A program made the position numbers and the translations under genes. Below, one piece after another: positions 52,173 through 60,569 of a stretch of 64,000 nt of DNA. Numbering within the stretch: the stretch's first letter is position 1; every line of letters begins with the position of its first letter. The notes beneath the pieces were generated by a model. The model did no database searches. It saw only the letters and a program-made list of their open reading frames with translations, and was not told the DNA's origin. The stretch comes from Mucilaginibacter aquaedulcis (GTDB lineage: Bacteria; Bacteroidota; Bacteroidia; Sphingobacteriales; Sphingobacteriaceae): contig NZ_JAUFPR010000004.1 in assembly GCF_030409325.1 (NCBI RefSeq), positions 791,548 to 855,547 on the forward strand. Direction: 5' to 3'.

Positions 52173-52631
52173 ATGACAAAATACATATTAATACTGAGTG
52201 CCTTTATCATGGTATTTACCTCCTGCTCGGGGCCATCTGTCCAGATGGTTAAACAAGCTAAAATGGATGATTCTATCATCGTGGCATACCTCAAAGCAAA
52301 TCCGCAAATAAAGGCTGTAAAAGATCCCTCTGGTTTGTATTACCAGATAACTGATCAGGGCACAGGTGCCTATCCTGCCGAAAATTCTGTGGTAATGGTT
52401 AACTATACCTGTAGTCTTATTGGTGGTCGGCGTTATGATTCGGGAAGTGATTTTTCGAGCCCGCTATCAGGCCTGATCAAAGCCTGGCAAATAGGTATGC
52501 CGCATTTAAAAGCGGGTGGAAGTATGTTGTTGTTTGTGCCCTCAGGGTTGGCCTACGGGCCGAGCGGCGCAGGCCCTATTCCCGGCGATGCTGTACTGGC
52601 TTTTGATATAAACCTGATCAGTTTTAAATAA
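52173..52631 (+). CDS. FKBP-type peptidyl-prolyl isomerase-like lipoprotein (copy 1)
   Basis: A 152-residue lipoprotein with lipobox FTSC placing the lipid on Cys18. The FKBP domain covers about 60-150: VMVNYTCSLIGGRRYDSG, LSGLIKAWQIGMPHL, FVPSGLAYGPSGAG and IPGDAVLAFDINL. Several usual residues differ from textbook FKBPs (for example Gly-Gly-Arg-Arg at the DG turn), so the isomerase activity may be low. A paralogue follows 86 bases downstream. Confidence 0.88.
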   Translation: MTKYILILSAFIMVFTSCSGPSVQMVKQAKMDDSIIVAYLKANPQIKAVKDPSGLYYQITDQGTGAYPAENSVVMVNYTCSLIGGRRYDSGSDFSSPLSGLIKAWQIGMPHLKAGGSMLLFVPSGLAYGPSGAGPIPGDAVLAFDINLISFK

Positions 52632-52717
52632 AATACCATTTAAGAATATTAATCTCCAGATTGTAGCGTTTACGATACTGGCACGTATGGTGTTATAAGT
52701 ACACAGTAAATTAATAC

Positions 52718-53191
52718 ATGAAAAAACTTCTTCTATTAGTATTCGCTCCTATTTTAATTTTATCCGCCTGTTCAAAAAATGAAGCGACAAGTGTTGATCC
52801 GGTAAAACAGGCAGCCGTTGATGAAGCTGCTATTAAAGCGTACATAGCCGCCGATACCAGCATTCATGCCACACGCGATCCATCAGGCTTGTATTACCAG
52901 ATAATAAAACCAGGTACAGGCAATAATCCTACTTCAAAATCAGTTATAACAGCTAATTATACCGGTAAACTGCTCAATGGTACTACGTTTGATTCAGGAA
53001 CCATTACCAAGGCCTCTTTGGCTGGTGGCCTTATACAAGGTTGGAGCATCGGTATTCCCTACTCTAAAGTTGGTGGTCGTATATTATTGATCATACCGTC
53101 AGCCTTAGGCTACGGGCCTAGTTCGCCGGGTGCGGCAATTCCGGCAAATTCGGTATTGGTTTTTACTATCGATCTGCTTGGTTTCCAATAA
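52718..53191 (+). CDS. FKBP-type peptidyl-prolyl isomerase lipoprotein (copy 2)
   Basis: A 157-residue lipoprotein with lipobox LSAC placing the lipid on Cys18. The FKBP domain is closer to consensus than copy 1: VITANYTGKLLNGTTFDSG, LIQGWSIGIPYSKVGG, LIIPSALGYGPSSPG and IPANSVLVFTIDL. Both copies share the linker DPSGLYYQI ahead of the domain, which points to tandem duplication. It likely assists protein folding in the periplasm. Confidence 0.9.
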   Translation: MKKLLLLVFAPILILSACSKNEATSVDPVKQAAVDEAAIKAYIAADTSIHATRDPSGLYYQIIKPGTGNNPTSKSVITANYTGKLLNGTTFDSGTITKASLAGGLIQGWSIGIPYSKVGGRILLIIPSALGYGPSSPGAAIPANSVLVFTIDLLGFQ

Positions 53192-53210
53192 CCAGCAAAA
53201 ACATCATATA

Positions 53211-53243
53211 ACAACAGGCCCGGTTACTCACCGGGCCTGTTGT
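53211..53243 (+). terminator. Terminator after FKBP copy 2
   Basis: ACAACAGGCCCGGT (53211-53224) pairs perfectly with ACCGGGCCTGTTGT (53230-53243) around TACTC, followed by GTTTT. Confidence 0.85.
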
Positions 53244-53330
53244 GTTTTAGGGAATGTATCAAATATCTTATCATCCAGAGGTACAGTTTTTTAAAGTATT
53301 GTTCTTATATTAACTGTTTCAAAACCCGGT

Positions 53331-54635
53331 ATGAAAAAAAGATACATCCTGATTTTTTCTTTGTTTTCGCTTACAGCATCGGCTCAAAAAAATGATGCGG
53401 TAAAAACACAAATAAGCACCAAAGCGGATGCGCTTCAAAATCAGGTGGTAGCCTGGCGTCGTGATTTTCACGAGCATCCGGAACTGGGAAATCATGAGGT
53501 ACGTACTGCTGGCATTATTGCCAAACACCTGCAATCATTAGGGATTGAGGTAAAAACAGGGGTTGCTACTACCGGAGTTGTAGGGATTTTAAAAGGCGGT
53601 AAACCCGGCCCCGTAGTTGCCTTGCGTGCCGACATGGATGGTTTACCAGTAATTGAACGTACGCCCGTACCCTTTGCATCAAAAGTAAAAACTACTTATA
53701 ACGGACAGGAAGTTGGCGCCATGCACGCCTGCGGGCACGATTCGCACATGGCTATTTTAATGGGTGTTGCGCAAATACTCTCGTCCATGAAAAGCGAACT
53801 GCATGGTACCGTTAAATTTATTTTTCAGCCGGCCGAGGAAGGTGTAGAACACGGGCAAACCGGAGGCGCCGAGGAAATGGTTAAACAAGGTGTACTTGAA
53901 AACCCAAAGGTTGATGTAATATTCGGCCTGCATATTAATTCACAAACAGAGGTTGGCAAGATCACCTATCGCCCGGGGGGTACTATGGCCGGTGTTAACG
54001 ATATGCAGATCATTGTAAAGGGGAAATCGGCACATGGGGCCTACCCATGGTCGAGCGTTGATCCTATTGTTGTTTCGGCGCAGATCATTAATGGTTTGCA
54101 AACTATTGTGAGCCGTAATATAAATGTAACAGAAAACCCCGCGGTAGTTACCGTTGGTGCCATCAAAGGGGGCAACAGGTCAAATATTATACCCGAATCG
54201 GTTGAGATGCTGGGTACGCTGCGTTCCTTCACGGCTGCCGACGAGAAGATGCTGGTTGAACGGGTTAAGCAAATAGCTACCAAAACCGCCGAGGCACAGG
54301 GAGCCACCGCCGAAGTAACCATTCCATACAGCACGCATTACCCTGTTACCTATAATGATCCGGATCTGACGCAAAAAATGCTGTCGAGTTTACAGCGTAC
54401 TGCCGGTACAAAAAATGTATTGCTGCGCCCGCCTGTAACCGGAGCGGAGGATTTTAGTTTTTACCAGGAAAAGGTGCCTGGTTTATTCTTCTTTTTAGGC
54501 GGAATGCCCGTGGGCCAGGATCCGCTGAAAGCGCCATCACACCATACCCCCGATTTTTATATTGACGAAAGTGGATTTGCATTAGGTGTTAAAGCGCTTT
54601 GTAACTTAACTTTGGATTATATGAATAGCAAATAG
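53331..54635 (+). CDS. Secreted M20D-family amidohydrolase
   Basis: A 434-residue metal-dependent hydrolase with a signal peptide ending LTASAQ. The M20D features are WRRDFHEHPELG, LRADMDGLPV, the metal ligands in MHACGHDSHM (Cys and His), PAEEG (Glu), FGLHIN and a late TGAEDFSFY. Relatives cleave N-acyl amino acids, hippurate or IAA conjugates. The location is probably periplasmic, which suggests handling of peptides or N-acyl compounds outside the cytoplasm. Confidence 0.9.
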   Translation: MKKRYILIFSLFSLTASAQKNDAVKTQISTKADALQNQVVAWRRDFHEHPELGNHEVRTAGIIAKHLQSLGIEVKTGVATTGVVGILKGGKPGPVVALRADMDGLPVIERTPVPFASKVKTTYNGQEVGAMHACGHDSHMAILMGVAQILSSMKSELHGTVKFIFQPAEEGVEHGQTGGAEEMVKQGVLENPKVDVIFGLHINSQTEVGKITYRPGGTMAGVNDMQIIVKGKSAHGAYPWSSVDPIVVSAQIINGLQTIVSRNINVTENPAVVTVGAIKGGNRSNIIPESVEMLGTLRSFTAADEKMLVERVKQIATKTAEAQGATAEVTIPYSTHYPVTYNDPDLTQKMLSSLQRTAGTKNVLLRPPVTGAEDFSFYQEKVPGLFFFLGGMPVGQDPLKAPSHHTPDFYIDESGFALGVKALCNLTLDYMNSK

Positions 54636-54660
54636 CAAAACCTTATTAACTGGTGTACCC

Positions 54661-55176
54661 ATGAAAAAAAATAGATTAGCTGTATTGTTTGTGGCACTGT
54701 TCATAACCTTAATGATAGCACCACGGACATATGCCGCCAACGCAATAGGTATTGATACCGTTAAGGTGTTAAAAGCAATTAAGCCTGAGGTTTTGGATGT
54801 GGTAAATACGGTACTGAAGGCATCTTATACATTTAAAATTGAAAAGGTATCTGATATGTACACACCCAATGCTGTTGTAAGCGATGAGCAGCAACCTTTT
54901 TCATGGAACGGACAACTTGCCGGGGTACAATGGGTAAATTCGGTAGAAAAGGCTGTTAAGGATTTCAAAATAAGAGATTTCAAAGTGAATGTTAGGCGGA
55001 TCAAGATATTTCAGCAAACTGAAGAGATAGCCTACCTTGTTGTACCCGTAGAATATACCGGCACCATTAATGGTGAGCCTTTTGAAGAAGAAGGCGCATT
55101 TTCCTTTGTACTGCGCATGGTAGGCGAAAAATGGCTCATCAAAAGCCAGGCCTGGGTGCCAAAGAATGGGCTGTAA
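54661..55176 (+). CDS. Exported NTF2-like protein of unknown function
   Basis: A 171-residue protein with a signal peptide ending RTYAA. The remaining part has the pattern of SnoaL/NTF2-like cone folds: a helix with DVVNTVLKASYTFKIEKVSDMYTPNAVV, split at its middle, then strands VAYLVV-like IAYLVVPVEYTGT and the closing WLIKSQAWVP. Such proteins bind small molecules or act as scaffold. The ligand is unknown. It follows the M20 gene by 25 bases. Confidence 0.7.
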   Translation: MKKNRLAVLFVALFITLMIAPRTYAANAIGIDTVKVLKAIKPEVLDVVNTVLKASYTFKIEKVSDMYTPNAVVSDEQQPFSWNGQLAGVQWVNSVEKAVKDFKIRDFKVNVRRIKIFQQTEEIAYLVVPVEYTGTINGEPFEEEGAFSFVLRMVGEKWLIKSQAWVPKNGL

Positions 55177-55193
55177 ATTTTAACGGTATTTAT

Positions 55194-55508
55194 TTGGCAA
55201 CCTTCCTTTTCATCTGCAGCAAAAACCAATGGCGAAGCCCAACTGCAGAGCTTTTATTTAGAAACTATCCTGTACATACCGCATCTTCTGCAGGTACCAG
55301 CGATAAGGCCCGTATCCGCGTAAATCAAAAAATAATTGACCGGGCTGACGTTGTATTTGTAATGGAGCGTAAGCATAAACAACTGCTTAGCCAGCGTTTT
55401 GACATGGCCGACAAGCAATTGATCGTATTGGATATTGAAGATAATTATCAGTTCAATGATCCGGAATTGATCGGGTTATTGAGGGTGGCTTTGGAAGAAT
55501 ATTTATAA
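55194..55508 (+). CDS. Low-molecular-weight tyrosine phosphatase-like protein
   Basis: A 104-residue protein. The phosphatase loop CSKNQWRS has the Cx5R form with Ser after Arg, preceded by the strand FLFI, and the later DVVFVMERKHKQLL is like LMW-PTP proteins. The usual acidic DP loop is not seen, so catalysis is uncertain. The frame's first ATG (55131) overlaps the upstream gene by 46 bases and makes a poor N-terminus; homologues start shortly before the phosphatase loop. The TTG at 55194, 17 bases after the preceding stop, is therefore the better start. Confidence 0.7.
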   Translation: MATFLFICSKNQWRSPTAELLFRNYPVHTASSAGTSDKARIRVNQKIIDRADVVFVMERKHKQLLSQRFDMADKQLIVLDIEDNYQFNDPELIGLLRVALEEYL

Positions 55509-55549
55509 CTGCCATGCTGAGCAAGCGATGATCGCATGAGTTAGGGAAT

Positions 55550-58444
55550 TTACCCTAATATCTCCTTAATATCATCAGCCGTAAGCGACTTAATGAAACT
55601 TTCTTCGGTAGTAATGAGGGCACGACTCAGGCTGAGTTTGCGTTGCTGCAGGGCCAGTATCTTTTCCTCAACCGTATCTTTAGTGATGAATTTATAGATA
55701 AACACATTTTTGGTTTGGCCGATGCGGTGAGTACGGTCAATGGCTTGCTGCTCAACGGCTGGGTTCCACCATGGGTCGAGGATAAACACGTAATCGGCTT
55801 CGGTAAGGTTAAGGCCTACACCGCCTGCTTTTATAGAGATGAGAAATACCCGTGTTTTTTCATCTTCCTGAAATTGCTTTACCACATCGCCGCGGTTTTG
55901 GGTGCTTCCATCAAGGTATACGTATGGTACACCCTCATTGTCAAAGTAATCGCGGTAAATGCTCAGTTGCTTTACAAACTGCGAAAATATCAGCACCTTA
56001 TGGCCGCCATCAAGTACGTTGGCCAGGGTGTGTACCACGTTTTCAAATTTGCCGCTGTCGCCCTCATAGTCCTTATCAATCATGATTGGGTGATTGGCGA
56101 TCTGCCTCAGCTTGATAAGTCCCTGCAATACCTGAATCTGTGTTTTGGCGAAAGTACCATCCTCCAGGCTCTTCAATAGCTCATTACGGTATTCTGATTT
56201 TACCTTTTCATATACCGAAGCCTGCTCCTCACTCATCTGGCAGTAGAAGAGGTTTTCGGTTTTTGGCGGCAATTCGGTAGCAACCTGCTCTTTAGTACGG
56301 CGCAAAACAAAGGGTTTTATTAATGCCTGTAATTTGCGGGCCTTATCTTCGTCCTTCTTTTTCTCAATGGGCGTTACAAATTCGTTCTGGAAAAACTGTT
56401 GCCCGCCCAATAATCCAGGGTTAATGAACGACATCTGCGTCCACAGGTCATTTACTGAGTTTTCTACCGGGGTACCGCTCAATATCAATTTAAAGCGCGA
56501 TTTTAACTGCTTAACCGACTGAAACGATTTTGACGATGGGTTTTTGATGTTCTGACTTTCGTCCAGTATCACGTAATCAAAAAAGTACTCCTTGAACATG
56601 CCAATATCAATACGGCTGATGCCATAGGTGGTAATTACCACATCGTAATTGGCAAATACTTCTGCCGAGCGGTAACGCATGGTGCCGGTATGCACCATCA
56701 GCCTCAACTGCGGCGCGAACTTTTTGGCCTCGTTGAGCCAGTTATAGATCAGCGAGGTAGGCATAATAACCAACGATGTGGCTTTGCTGCCTTCGGCCTC
56801 GGTATCTTCTTTATGTTTTTGCAGCAGGGCAAGGGTTTGTATGGTTTTACCAAGACCCATGTCATCGGCCAGGCAACCGCCAAAATGGTAGCTTTTTAAA
56901 AAGTGAAACCAATTATACCCTGCTTTTTGGTATGGCCTTAAATTACCTGCAAAGTTTTGCGGCATATCCACCTCTTCCAGTTCTTCAAAGTCGGTAAGTT
57001 TTTGCAGCTTGCGGGTCATGGTTACGTTGGCCATTTCGCCCTCGGCCAGGTCATTTACCAGGCCAATATGATGGCGGCGCAGTTTAAGGTCGTTGCCACC
57101 TTCTGAAAAATGCAGCAGGTTACCGTATTGTGAGAACCATTTTTCGGGTATTACCGCTATTTCGCCCGAAGGCAGGGTAAACTCTTTTTTGTGGTTCAGG
57201 ATATGATTTTTAAGCTGGATAAAAGGAATACGGTATGGCCCAAACCAAACAATGGCATGAATATCAAACCAATCATTATTTTCCTTTACCTCCAGGTCAA
57301 TTTTACTGTTACCAAACACATAACGTTTTTGGCCCTCGGGTTGCTCCAGCTCAAAGCCAAGTTCAATCAATTTATCATGATGCTGGTTAAGCCACTCAAA
57401 AACAGAAAAGGAATGGTCGGCATCTTCATCGTGGTTATCAACCTCCAGGTTCTGGAACAGGCTCGATACAGTTTTGAGGCCCATTTGCTCCAGCTGTTGC
57501 ATCTTGTTTTTTTCCCAGGTAATGGAACGTTTAATGCGATGAAATATATAATCGTCGCCGTTTTTTTCCATCCTTACAGATATATGCCTGCCATCTCCAT
57601 AAGGAAATATATAGCCGGCATACTTAAAATATAGTTGCAGCTGCGATGTGCCGCCTTCAATGTAAATAGGCTTCAGGGCAGCCTGTGCATCGTATTTTTC
57701 GGTATTGATGGTAAAACCCTCGGCATAAACATTGTGCTTTTCGATAAGCGGCGCCACAAACTTTTCAAAGTACGATTGCTCAGACGAACGCGGGATGGCG
57801 ATAAACCGTTTATTGAGGAAGGGCACCAGCTTTTTACCCTCAATTTCCTTATCAAAATAGTATAGGGTATCATCAAGCAGCATCCAGGCAGGGTGATTAC
57901 AAATGATCTCGGCGTTTTTAAACATGAATTCAATACGATACCCTTTGTACTTGATGGTAGGAAAATACCTTATCTCCTCTTCATTACGCCTGAAATGAAA
58001 TAGTACCGAGGCGGCCTCTGTGGCTATTTGCAATTTACGCTCGCCTGGATAACCCTCCTTACTCATCTGGTAAACCTGTTTGCTGCAAAGCAGGCTCAGG
58101 GCTTCGGCCATGCGCTTTTCCATTTTAGGGCGAATGGTATCAAACAGCTGCTCGTTAAATATCTTGGCAAAAAACTCAAACGGGCGGATAGGTTTTTTAT
58201 AATACTTTTTGATCACATTGCCCTGCTCCATCTCCTCCAGTATTTTAATGAGTTTAATATCGGTTTCATCCAGAAAATGGATAAACTCTTTGGCTGTATT
58301 GGAGAATAAACGCTGATGGGTTAATGAAAACTCGCCGTTTGGATTAAGCTGAACAATGTGTGGTTCTATTACGTACGACAAGTACTCATGCCGGGCAATA
58401 GCATATATAATTTGGCAAGGTTTTGTACTGTCGACGCGTAACAT
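55550..58444 (-). CDS. SNF2-family DNA translocase/helicase
   Basis: A 964-residue superfamily 2 ATPase. The N-terminal half (1-480) is a helicase-associated region with no clear zinc site. The SNF2 core follows: motif I DDMGLGKTIQ (about 530), motif II DESQ in VILDESQNIKN (about 627), motif III LSGTPVEN, and the helicase C domain with FSQFVKQL, ISIKAGGVGLNLT and DRTHRIGQ. It probably remodels protein-DNA or RNA-polymerase complexes, as RapA relatives do. It ends close to a short convergent gap with the phosphatase-like gene. Confidence 0.92.
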   Translation of the reverse strand: MLRVDSTKPCQIIYAIARHEYLSYVIEPHIVQLNPNGEFSLTHQRLFSNTAKEFIHFLDETDIKLIKILEEMEQGNVIKKYYKKPIRPFEFFAKIFNEQLFDTIRPKMEKRMAEALSLLCSKQVYQMSKEGYPGERKLQIATEAASVLFHFRRNEEEIRYFPTIKYKGYRIEFMFKNAEIICNHPAWMLLDDTLYYFDKEIEGKKLVPFLNKRFIAIPRSSEQSYFEKFVAPLIEKHNVYAEGFTINTEKYDAQAALKPIYIEGGTSQLQLYFKYAGYIFPYGDGRHISVRMEKNGDDYIFHRIKRSITWEKNKMQQLEQMGLKTVSSLFQNLEVDNHDEDADHSFSVFEWLNQHHDKLIELGFELEQPEGQKRYVFGNSKIDLEVKENNDWFDIHAIVWFGPYRIPFIQLKNHILNHKKEFTLPSGEIAVIPEKWFSQYGNLLHFSEGGNDLKLRRHHIGLVNDLAEGEMANVTMTRKLQKLTDFEELEEVDMPQNFAGNLRPYQKAGYNWFHFLKSYHFGGCLADDMGLGKTIQTLALLQKHKEDTEAEGSKATSLVIMPTSLIYNWLNEAKKFAPQLRLMVHTGTMRYRSAEVFANYDVVITTYGISRIDIGMFKEYFFDYVILDESQNIKNPSSKSFQSVKQLKSRFKLILSGTPVENSVNDLWTQMSFINPGLLGGQQFFQNEFVTPIEKKKDEDKARKLQALIKPFVLRRTKEQVATELPPKTENLFYCQMSEEQASVYEKVKSEYRNELLKSLEDGTFAKTQIQVLQGLIKLRQIANHPIMIDKDYEGDSGKFENVVHTLANVLDGGHKVLIFSQFVKQLSIYRDYFDNEGVPYVYLDGSTQNRGDVVKQFQEDEKTRVFLISIKAGGVGLNLTEADYVFILDPWWNPAVEQQAIDRTHRIGQTKNVFIYKFITKDTVEEKILALQQRKLSLSRALITTEESFIKSLTADDIKEILG

Positions 58445-58768
58445 TAAACTTTTAGTAAAAAATTTATTGAAGCTACATCAACAAAAAATTCAAACGTAAT
58501 GAGAATTTGCTGTATTTAAAAGGTTTTTTTGTTAAATAATTGTTAACCCGGCTATGGTTTAAGTTAAATTCTTGATTTACTGGTATTGAGGAGGGGATTT
58601 GGAACCTTAAAACATCGACTTGCGCTCGTTTGCAACGAGTGCTTAACGTGTTATAGCGTTTAAAACGCTATGGCGATGCAATCATCTTACCATAATAAAC
58701 ACTCGTTGCAAACGAGCGCAAGTAGATATAAAGTGCGCAAATAGTTCCCCCTTCAGGGGGTTAGGGGC
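58445..58768. other. Repeat-filled spacer between SNF2 and dinB genes
   Basis: A 324-base stretch without genes. It carries a palindromic element at 58618-58723 and a C/G-run repeat at 58744-58768 against the dinB stop; both are listed separately. Confidence 0.6.
58618..58723. repeat. REP-like palindromic element with perfect 24-bp arms
   Basis: The 24-base arms 58618-58641 and 58700-58723 are perfect inverted copies. Each arm itself contains CTCGTTTGCAACGAG, a small hairpin. The centre carries another perfect inverted repeat (ATAGCGTTT and AAACGCTAT at 58653-58671). Such nested palindromes are typical of REP-type elements moved by IS200-like (RAYT) enzymes; no such gene is visible here. Confidence 0.7.
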
Positions 58769-58770
58769 CT
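58744..58770. repeat. C/G-run intergenic repeat touching dinB stop
   Basis: GTTCCCCCTTCAGGGGG followed by TTAGGGGCC belongs to the common Bacteroidota intergenic repeat CCCCTAACCCCCTGAAGGGGG. It abuts the stop codon of dinB. A related repeat lies at 59900-60000. Confidence 0.6.
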
Positions 58771-59887
58771 AAAACTCAAGGGCCAGCTGATCGCCGGGAC
58801 CTATCTCCTTTTCTTCTTTTTGTTTGGGAACGATGTCGCCGAAATTTGACAGAGAGATACCCAGCAGTCTGATCCTCGCATCCTCGGGGTTGGTGGCAGC
58901 CATAAGTTGTTTGGCCGTTTGGCTGATGGTTTCCAGGTCATTAAAAGCCACCGGGAATGATTGATTCCGGGTGATCTGCTTAAAGTCGCTGTATTTTACC
59001 TTGAGAGTTAGTGTGCGGCCTTTCAGGTTATATTTAAGAAGCCGGTCATGTACCGTGAAGGCAATTTTATCCAGCTCGGCCTCCATTTCTTCAAGCGTGG
59101 TGAGGTCATAGGCAAAGGTATCTTCAGCGCCTAATGATTTTGTTTCGCGGTGCGGTTGCACTTCCCGGTTATCAATACCCCTCACTATCTGGTAGTAAAA
59201 CCGGCCAGCCTTGCCAAAGTGCCGCGTTAGCTCATCTTCGGTCAGCTTTTTCAGATCAGCTCCGGTGTGCAGGCCCATCTGTTTCATTTTTTGAGCGGTT
59301 ACTTTGCCTACGCCAAAGAATTTTTCGACCGGCAGGCGCTCCATAAACTCCTCAATGCTTGATGGGCCTATGAATTTTAAACCATCGGGCTTGTTAATAT
59401 CCGAGGCTATTTTAGCAACAAATTTATTGATAGAAACCCCTGCCGATGCGGTTAGCTGCAGTTCGTCTTTTATAGCCTGTTTAATTTGCTTGGCAATCTC
59501 AATAGCCGAGCCTATGTTCAGCTTATCATTAGTTACATCGAGGTAGGCTTCATCTAAGGAGAGCGGTTCAATAAGATCGGTATAGCGGCTAAAGATCTCT
59601 CTTATTTTTTGCGATACTTCCTTATAAGCGGCAAAACGCGGCCGAACAAACAAGGCATCCGGACAAAGCTGGAAGGCCCGTTTTGATGACATGGCCGATC
59701 GTACTCCAAATTTACGAGCCTCATAACTGGCGGTTGCCACAACACCTCCGCGCCCCTGCGGCAAGCCGCCAACTATCAGTGCCTTGCCCCGATACTCTGG
59801 AAAATCGCGCTGCTCAACCGACGCGTAAAAGGCATCCATATCAATATGGATAATTTTACGGAGTATCTGGATGGACTCATTGGGCAT
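58769..59887 (-). CDS. dinB: DNA polymerase IV (translesion, Y family)
   Basis: A 372-residue polymerase. Catalytic acidic residues are in IHIDMDAFYASVE (Asp16, Asp18) and SLDEAYLDV (Asp112, Glu113). Helix-hairpin-helix-like VEKFFGVGKVTAQKM and a little-finger domain follow. The C-terminus LALEF, in DQLALEF, fits a beta-clamp binding motif. The length is standard. A TATATTTG box at 59893-59900 ends only 5 bases before the ATG, so the transcript may be nearly leaderless, or the box may be accidental. Confidence 0.96.
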   Translation of the reverse strand: MPNESIQILRKIIHIDMDAFYASVEQRDFPEYRGKALIVGGLPQGRGGVVATASYEARKFGVRSAMSSKRAFQLCPDALFVRPRFAAYKEVSQKIREIFSRYTDLIEPLSLDEAYLDVTNDKLNIGSAIEIAKQIKQAIKDELQLTASAGVSINKFVAKIASDINKPDGLKFIGPSSIEEFMERLPVEKFFGVGKVTAQKMKQMGLHTGADLKKLTEDELTRHFGKAGRFYYQIVRGIDNREVQPHRETKSLGAEDTFAYDLTTLEEMEAELDKIAFTVHDRLLKYNLKGRTLTLKVKYSDFKQITRNQSFPVAFNDLETISQTAKQLMAATNPEDARIRLLGISLSNFGDIVPKQKEEKEIGPGDQLALEF

Positions 59888-59899
59888 GATTGCAAATAT

Positions 59900-60001
59900 A
59901 GCCCCCCGGCTCCCTAAAGGGGGAGTAAGAACTTATTTTTTTATTAATGTATGACGCCGACTTTTTAAAAGTCTCCCCTTCACGGGAGATTTAGAGGGGC
60001 T
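59900..60001. repeat. Intergenic repeat between dinB and DUF922 gene
   Basis: AGCCCCCCGGCTCCCTAAAG followed by GGGGAG at the left and CTCCCCTTCACGGGAGATTT followed by AGAGGGGCT at the right are inverted versions of the Bacteroidota CCCCCTAAAGGGGG repeat. The right end contains the stop codon of the DUF922 gene. Confidence 0.65.
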
Positions 60002-60548
60002 CGTCCTGCGGGGGCATGTACCGTAATTGCTTCTGAAAATATACATCCCAGCTGTGTTGTTGTACGCGGTTGGTCATGTGCTGGGTATCGTCATCATAAT
60101 CGGTATTGAGTTGTTTGTATTTGGCATCAATCCGGTTAAACATATTCATGGCCTCATACTGGTAATTACGGCTGAAACGGGTTTTGCCTATTTCACGCAG
60201 TATTTCCTGCTGCTCCAGGTAGGCAATGTTATAGTGCCCCTGTTCATGGTTTATTACTTCGGCAAGTACCTGGGTTGATGTTATCCGGCTCTTATCAATC
60301 CATGATTTTTCGGTATTGAGTACCAGCTTTACAAAGGCATTCAGTATGTAGCCACTATTAACGCGGTTTGCCTGATATTTAAAGTCGATTGTGCAATTGG
60401 TATATGCTACTACGCCGCGTGTATTCACACGCGGCGCACCTGCAAAGTCGTTAACTGTTAACTGATGGAATTGCTGGGCCGATGCCCGGTTAATTGTTAT
60501 TATAAACAGGGCTGTTGCTGCCGCCCACTTTATCCACCGTAAATTCAT
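59991..60548 (-). CDS. DUF922 family secreted zinc-protease-like protein
   Basis: A 185-residue protein with a signal peptide ending NRASAQ. The metal motif HEQGH (HExxH) is in VINHEQGHYNIAYLEQQ, as in DUF922, a family predicted to be secreted Zn-dependent proteases. No substrate is known. The last residues, DEPL, and the stop arise from an intergenic repeat. It is 21 bases downstream of the SPFH gene and probably forms an operon with it. Confidence 0.82.
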   Translation of the reverse strand: MNLRWIKWAAATALFIITINRASAQQFHQLTVNDFAGAPRVNTRGVVAYTNCTIDFKYQANRVNSGYILNAFVKLVLNTEKSWIDKSRITSTQVLAEVINHEQGHYNIAYLEQQEILREIGKTRFSRNYQYEAMNMFNRIDAKYKQLNTDYDDDTQHMTNRVQQHSWDVYFQKQLRYMPPQDEPL

Positions 60549-60569
60549 AAAAACGAGGGTTTAAAACTT

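Noticed and set aside
55508..55549. Copy of the GATGCTGAGC-type repeat
   Set aside because: Only a short part (CATGCTGAGCAAGCG) is similar, with no inverted end; too weak to call.
59893..59900. dinB promoter box TATATTTG
   Set aside because: It ends 5 bases before the ATG, so transcription would start in or after the start codon; noted in the dinB entry but not called.
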